The position numbers and the translations under genes were made by a program. DNA of 64,000 nucleotides, taken from contig NZ_LIQF01000006.1 in assembly GCF_001418205.1 (NCBI RefSeq), positions 62,001 through 126,000 of the forward strand. Direction: 5' to 3'. Of this stretch, positions 60,683-64,000 are shown one piece after another. The notes below the pieces were generated by a model that was not told the DNA's origin, searched no databases, and saw only the letters and a list, made by a program, of their open reading frames with translations. This DNA is from Marinomonas fungiae. Its GTDB lineage: Bacteria; Pseudomonadota; Gammaproteobacteria; Pseudomonadales; Marinomonadaceae. The stretch's first letter is position 1; every line of letters begins with the position of its first letter.

Positions 60683-61864
60683 TTAAGCGGGCCAGTGCCA
60701 AGGAGGCAAATCCAGCATACCAAAGGTGGGGATTTGGGTTTCGCCAAAGTCCTTTTCTAAACGAATCGAATGACACCATTCGGATTGTTCCAGCGCAGCA
60801 ATCAAACGCGGCGCATGGGAAACCACCCACACTTGACTATGCTCGGCGGCAAAGGTGATAAGCCTTGCTAAGGCTGGCAAGAGATCTGGATGCAAGCTGG
60901 TTTCAGGCTCATTGAGCACCATTAGCTCTGGTGGCCTCGGGGTTAGCAAAGCAGCTACCCAAAGAATATAACGCAAGGTGCCATCGGACAGTTCGGCGGC
61001 GGTGAGCGGACGCAGTAAACCATGCTGATAAAATTGCAGCATAAAGCGCCCTTCATCGGTTCGCAGCACTTCAATACGCGCCCCCGGAAAGGCGAAATCT
61101 ATCGCCTCATGCAGGGCATCCGCATCGCCAATTTCAATAATGGTTTGTAAGGCGGCCGCCACATCACGACCATCATGATTTAAAACGGGGGTAAAGGTAC
61201 CTAGATGATGCTGTCGAGCAGGGGCACCTTGGTCGGTACGAAAGTGATCATAAAAGCGCCATTTACGAATACGGTCACGCATAAAGAAAACTTCAGGCGC
61301 TTGTTGGGCATCGGCCGCCAAATCGAACATCGAATCAAAACTCGACGCATGGTAAGACACCACTTCCCAGCTTCTGCCCGCTCTGCGCTTAATCGCATTA
61401 TCCTGTCGATCCACCAAAGCACTCGCTGGCCGGTAGTATTCACCATGCCAAATGGTCTCTCGCATAATGCCAGGATCAAGCTTAAACAAGGTAGGTTTAC
61501 GGACAGGCATCGCCACGCCAAAATTAGGCAATCCAAGCGACACCGAGTAACCGTAGTCTTCCCCTGCAAAGCCTAGCTTTAATTGGCGCTTAGTTTGCCT
61601 CGGTCCACCTTGCACTGGCACTTCGCCAGAACGCATACGCTTGGTAATTTTTTCAGGTCCCGCCCAAAACACTGATTCTAAACCGCCATCTTCCGCCAAA
61701 GAACGCACAATACCGCCCTCCCCGACCTTAGCCAGCAAACGCAGGGCTTTGTAGAGATTGGATTTACCACTACCATTCTCCCCCGTCACCAGATTTAACT
61801 GCCCTAGCGGGATGGTTAAACTGATAATCGAGCGGTAGTTTTCTATAGCAATGGTTTTAATCAT
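60683..61864 (-). CDS. RecF/SMC-like AAA family ATPase
   Basis: The protein has 393 residues. The N-terminus IKTIAIENYRSIISLTIPLG leads into Walker A TGENGSGKSNLYKALR (about 28-43). The signature region AELSDGTLRYILWVAALL and Walker B LMVLNEPETSLHP are followed by VWVVSHAPRLIAAL. This is the AAA_21/AAA_15 group (single-protein ABC-type ATPase, related to OLD and RecF). The function is unknown; relatives include defence and DNA-repair proteins. It has no TOPRIM or nuclease domain. It is encoded upstream of the ABM protein gene. Confidence 0.85.
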   Translation of the reverse strand: MIKTIAIENYRSIISLTIPLGQLNLVTGENGSGKSNLYKALRLLAKVGEGGIVRSLAEDGGLESVFWAGPEKITKRMRSGEVPVQGGPRQTKRQLKLGFAGEDYGYSVSLGLPNFGVAMPVRKPTLFKLDPGIMRETIWHGEYYRPASALVDRQDNAIKRRAGRSWEVVSYHASSFDSMFDLAADAQQAPEVFFMRDRIRKWRFYDHFRTDQGAPARQHHLGTFTPVLNHDGRDVAAALQTIIEIGDADALHEAIDFAFPGARIEVLRTDEGRFMLQFYQHGLLRPLTAAELSDGTLRYILWVAALLTPRPPELMVLNEPETSLHPDLLPALARLITFAAEHSQVWVVSHAPRLIAALEQSEWCHSIRLEKDFGETQIPTFGMLDLPPWHWPA

Positions 61865-61894
61865 TGGTCAGCATCCCTTAGCTAAATCGGTTCA

Positions 61895-61984
61895 TGGCAT
61901 TCCATGCAATTCAATTGGCTTGCGCATGTCTCGGTTCGTTCCTCACCACCGACGCGTCAGCGCCAATTAAACGCATGGAATACC
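61895..61984 (-). repeat. Dispersed palindromic repeat, copy 2
   Basis: Reverse orientation relative to the copy at 25954-26037; the two share the core from GCGCTGACGCGTCGGT to the CGAACCGAGACA region with few changes, and the inverted arms GCATTCCATGCAATTCAATT/GGAATACC end. It is non-coding; an apparent small plus-strand ORF here is an artefact of the repeat. Confidence 0.75.
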
Positions 61985-62014
61985 TTAACAAATATCTCCA
62001 AGCAAAGACGACTC

Positions 62015-63358
62015 TTAATGCTCCCCTTCGCCAATATCCATTTGCTCTTTGGCCAGTTTTAGGAAGCGTTTATGGATACGGCGTGTGGCCCACCAAACAC
62101 TGCCGATAACCAGCGGCACTGCAAGCCCCACAGCTAAACTTTTATCAATCGGCACACCTTTTTCATAGGCGGCTTCAATCAGATATTTGATCAAACCAAT
62201 ACTGTAGTAAGAGATCGCCGCCACCGATAGGCCTTCTACCGTGTGCTGCATCGCAAGTTGGATTTTGGAACGTCGGTCCATGGATGCCAATAAATGCTGG
62301 TTTTGCGATTGAATCGTCATGTCCACTCGAGTTCGCATCATGTCCGAAACACGGTCAATACGACGGGAGAGGTTTTCTAAATGTTCACCAGTTGCTTTAG
62401 AGGTACGTACAGCAGGGGTTAGACGGCGGGTCATAAACTCGGTAATGGTTAAGTGACCAGACACTTCATCTTCTTTTAGCTCATTAAGTCGTTTTAATAC
62501 CAAATCGTGATAGGCCACCGTAGCACTAAAGCGAAAAGTCGTTGCGGCGCGGGCTGACTCAACCCAAGCGGCCATATCGATGATTTTTTCCAGTACGGCC
62601 TGCTCGTCTAATTCACCACTCGAAGCAGATAGCTGCTGGGTGAGGTCAACTAATTGTTGATCCATTTGCGCTAAATGTTGGTTGTAGAATCGCGCTAATG
62701 GCAACCCCAACAATGCCAGCAAGCGGTATGACTCCACTTCGATTAAACGTTGAACTATTCGACCTAACTGGCTGTTACTCATACCACGGTTATAGATCAA
62801 CATACGACCACAACCGTCGCTGTGAATTTTGAATGTTGTCCACACCTGCGCATCACCATTTTGAGGCTGACTACCCACGAGGCGCATGCCTTCAAAATAC
62901 GACTTTACTTGAGCGAGCTCGGGCTCTGGTTGGTTGGCGGCGTCTTCAATCGCCACATGAAAAGCCGATACAACGGTGCCACCAAGTGTTTGTAGCCAGT
63001 CTTTCGGTAAGCGACTTAAACCCGTGTTGGCAAATGGATCATCTAAAAAAGGCTGCCCTTGATTGACGACCGTGTAGGAGACAAATTCTAAGTGGGTTTC
63101 ACGGCGGACACGTAAATCCCCAAAATCCGCTTCTAAACAGACTGAATCTTGACTAGGTGGGGTCTTATCAAAGTAGCGATAAAGCTCACAAAAATGTTCG
63201 AAATCTGCCTGTTTTCGGGCAACATCCACCATTACTGCAAGGTAGCTAATCCGCGCGGGACTTTGTATGACATGGAATGGACGAGAATGCAGCTCAGCAT
63301 ACAAGGCATCTCGCTGTTCGTGCATGGTCAATCCATAAGGGTTGGCAGCAGAATTCAC
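62015..63358 (-). CDS. DUF3422 family membrane protein
   Basis: The protein has 447 residues. It begins with HEQRDALYAELHSRPFHVI and contains EADFGDLRVRRETHLEFVSY, GCGRMLIYNRGMSNSQLGR and TEFMTRRLTPAVRTSKATGEH, all DUF3422 marks. Two membrane helices near the C-terminus (about 378-400 and 408-428, IGLIKYLIEAAYEKG and SLAVGLAVPLVIGSVWW) suggest an inner-membrane anchor with a large soluble N-terminal domain. The function is unknown. A single gene. Confidence 0.85.
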   Translation of the reverse strand: MNSAANPYGLTMHEQRDALYAELHSRPFHVIQSPARISYLAVMVDVARKQADFEHFCELYRYFDKTPPSQDSVCLEADFGDLRVRRETHLEFVSYTVVNQGQPFLDDPFANTGLSRLPKDWLQTLGGTVVSAFHVAIEDAANQPEPELAQVKSYFEGMRLVGSQPQNGDAQVWTTFKIHSDGCGRMLIYNRGMSNSQLGRIVQRLIEVESYRLLALLGLPLARFYNQHLAQMDQQLVDLTQQLSASSGELDEQAVLEKIIDMAAWVESARAATTFRFSATVAYHDLVLKRLNELKEDEVSGHLTITEFMTRRLTPAVRTSKATGEHLENLSRRIDRVSDMMRTRVDMTIQSQNQHLLASMDRRSKIQLAMQHTVEGLSVAAISYYSIGLIKYLIEAAYEKGVPIDKSLAVGLAVPLVIGSVWWATRRIHKRFLKLAKEQMDIGEGEH

Positions 63359-63561
63359 AGGTAGCTCTCTTAATTACTTACTGGTTGTTATTAAATCAGT
63401 GTAAATCATTGGCTGTATTGAATTTCATTGCAACTATTGAAGTCGAAATCGAGCCAAATTCTGTTCACGTGATGCTGAATGGTTCTAATTAGATGGCCAA
63501 GGCAACTTCATTTGAGTGTCATATTTGCAAGGCACACTGGGTAATCACAATGGAGATTGCT
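63359..63561. other. Intergenic region between divergent genes
   Basis: This is 203 bp with no ORF or hairpin I can support. It should hold the promoters of the DUF3422 gene and of the GH79-like gene. Confidence 0.4.
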
Positions 63562-64000
63562 ATGGCCTTGAACCCGTTTCGCCGCTTGATTACGCAACGC
63601 GCGCAGTCGATCAATTTAATCAAACTTGAGCAGGAACAGCCCATCCACGAGGTGGACCCGTGTTATCTATCCTTTTCGATTGATATTTCTTTGATCATTG
63701 GCGGCCAATGGTGGGAAGGCAGCAATGGCTCTAGTCGCGGCCTTGGCACCAATCGGGTGCCACCTTTGGCACTAGAACACCCCAAGTTAAGCCTATATGT
63801 TGAGCACTTAAAACCCGCATATCTTCGTGTGGGAGGTTCGGAAGCAGACACCATTCATTACTTCTGCTCACAAGAATTGCCCCATGAAAAAGAGCCGGAG
63901 TTAAGCGAAGCCATCTGGAATCGCTTGCTGGACTTTATCAAACAGCACCAACTGAAATTTATGTTCACCTTCAAATACGGTGCCTTTGATCGTAAGCAAC
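63562..64000 (+). CDS. GH79/heparanase-like glycoside hydrolase, N-terminal part (partial)
   Basis: The gene runs off the right edge; 146 residues are visible. The start at 63562 has GGAG 6 nt upstream; an in-frame ATG at 63550 is possible. The sequence YLSFSIDISLIIGGQWW and AYLRVGGSEADTIHYF is the N-terminal strand pair of GH79 (beta-glucuronidase/heparanase-like) enzymes, including the RVGGSEAD motif that precedes the catalytic acid region. No signal peptide is visible, so a cytoplasmic enzyme is possible. The catalytic glutamates are outside the window, so this is a family guess. Confidence 0.65.
   Translation, partial: MALNPFRRLITQRAQSINLIKLEQEQPIHEVDPCYLSFSIDISLIIGGQWWEGSNGSSRGLGTNRVPPLALEHPKLSLYVEHLKPAYLRVGGSEADTIHYFCSQELPHEKEPELSEAIWNRLLDFIKQHQLKFMFTFKYGAFDRKQ

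Noticed and set aside
61894-62109. Open frame of 71 codons on the plus strand.
   Set aside because: It lies in the dispersed repeat and then antisense to the DUF3422 gene end; it is produced by the repeat sequence.
1-64000. CRISPR arrays, tRNA and rRNA genes, riboswitches.
   Set aside because: No regularly spaced repeats with unique spacers, no tRNA-like cloverleaf or rRNA sequence, and no recognisable riboswitch core were found by reading.

Overview
The window looks like a chromosomal segment of a marine gammaproteobacterium of the Oceanospirillales, most probably Marinomonas or a close relative. This is an inference from gene content, since no rRNA or tRNA gene is present to confirm it. 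The supporting content is three-part and fused TRAP transporters, a glycerol ABC transporter in place of GlpF, a DUF2339/DUF3999 pair, a RIO kinase and abundant c-di-GMP enzymes.

Layout. 1-4.8 kb: a periplasmic binding protein paired with a PAS-GGDEF sensor (cut by the window edge), then an HTH regulator divergent from an EAL phosphodiesterase, separated by a tandem operator-like array. 4.8-9.9 kb: a LysR regulator divergent from a DapA-family lyase and a TAXI-type TRAP transporter. 10-13 kb: RIO kinase, DUF2867, DUF1330 and a frameshifted LysR gene. 13-15.5 kb: a QseBC/PmrAB-like two-component system with a YgiW-like periplasmic protein; both promoters carry the same direct-repeat box. 15.7-21.1 kb: a membrane diguanylate cyclase, a delta-class carbonic anhydrase, a uracil-DNA glycosylase-like protein and a second binding-protein/diguanylate-cyclase pair.

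21.1-26.3 kb is the accessory part. It holds an IS4-family transposase remnant, a displaced copy of part of the 15.7 kb cyclase gene, a peroxiredoxin, a DUF4160/DUF2442 pair and an AvcD/DcdV-type anti-phage deaminase. The deaminase has an upstream leader made of a promoter, a 59-codon ORF and a perfect terminator hairpin, and the expected zinc-ligand histidine is a tyrosine. A structured dispersed repeat follows.

26.3-35 kb: trpBA, DUF3999/DUF2339 and a chemoreceptor with a duplicated sensor module. 35.1-43.6 kb: a catabolic locus with an aldo/keto reductase, a TRAP transporter, a YeiH-type exporter, a GntR regulator, a Gfo/Idh/MocA protein and a TauD-like dioxygenase. I interpret it as an oxygenolytic sulfoquinovose pathway: uptake, glycoside cleavage, C-S bond cleavage to sulfite, reduction of 6-dehydroglucose, and anion export. 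Repeated operator-like motifs tie its promoters together.

43.6-59 kb: a lipoprotein, an ABM-fold protein, a sigma-54 activator and a glycerol regulon. The regulon has the ABC transporter glpSTPQUV behind a sigma-54-like promoter, glpK, glpR and glpD, interrupted by a DMT exporter and its LysR neighbour. 59-64 kb: an LpxL-type acyltransferase surrounded by three hairpins that share a 27-nt core but have different arms, an ABM protein, an AAA ATPase, DUF3422 and the start of a GH79-like protein. Three genes (LysR, DUF4160, DctQ) each carry a single-base frameshift, which may be real decay or assembly error.
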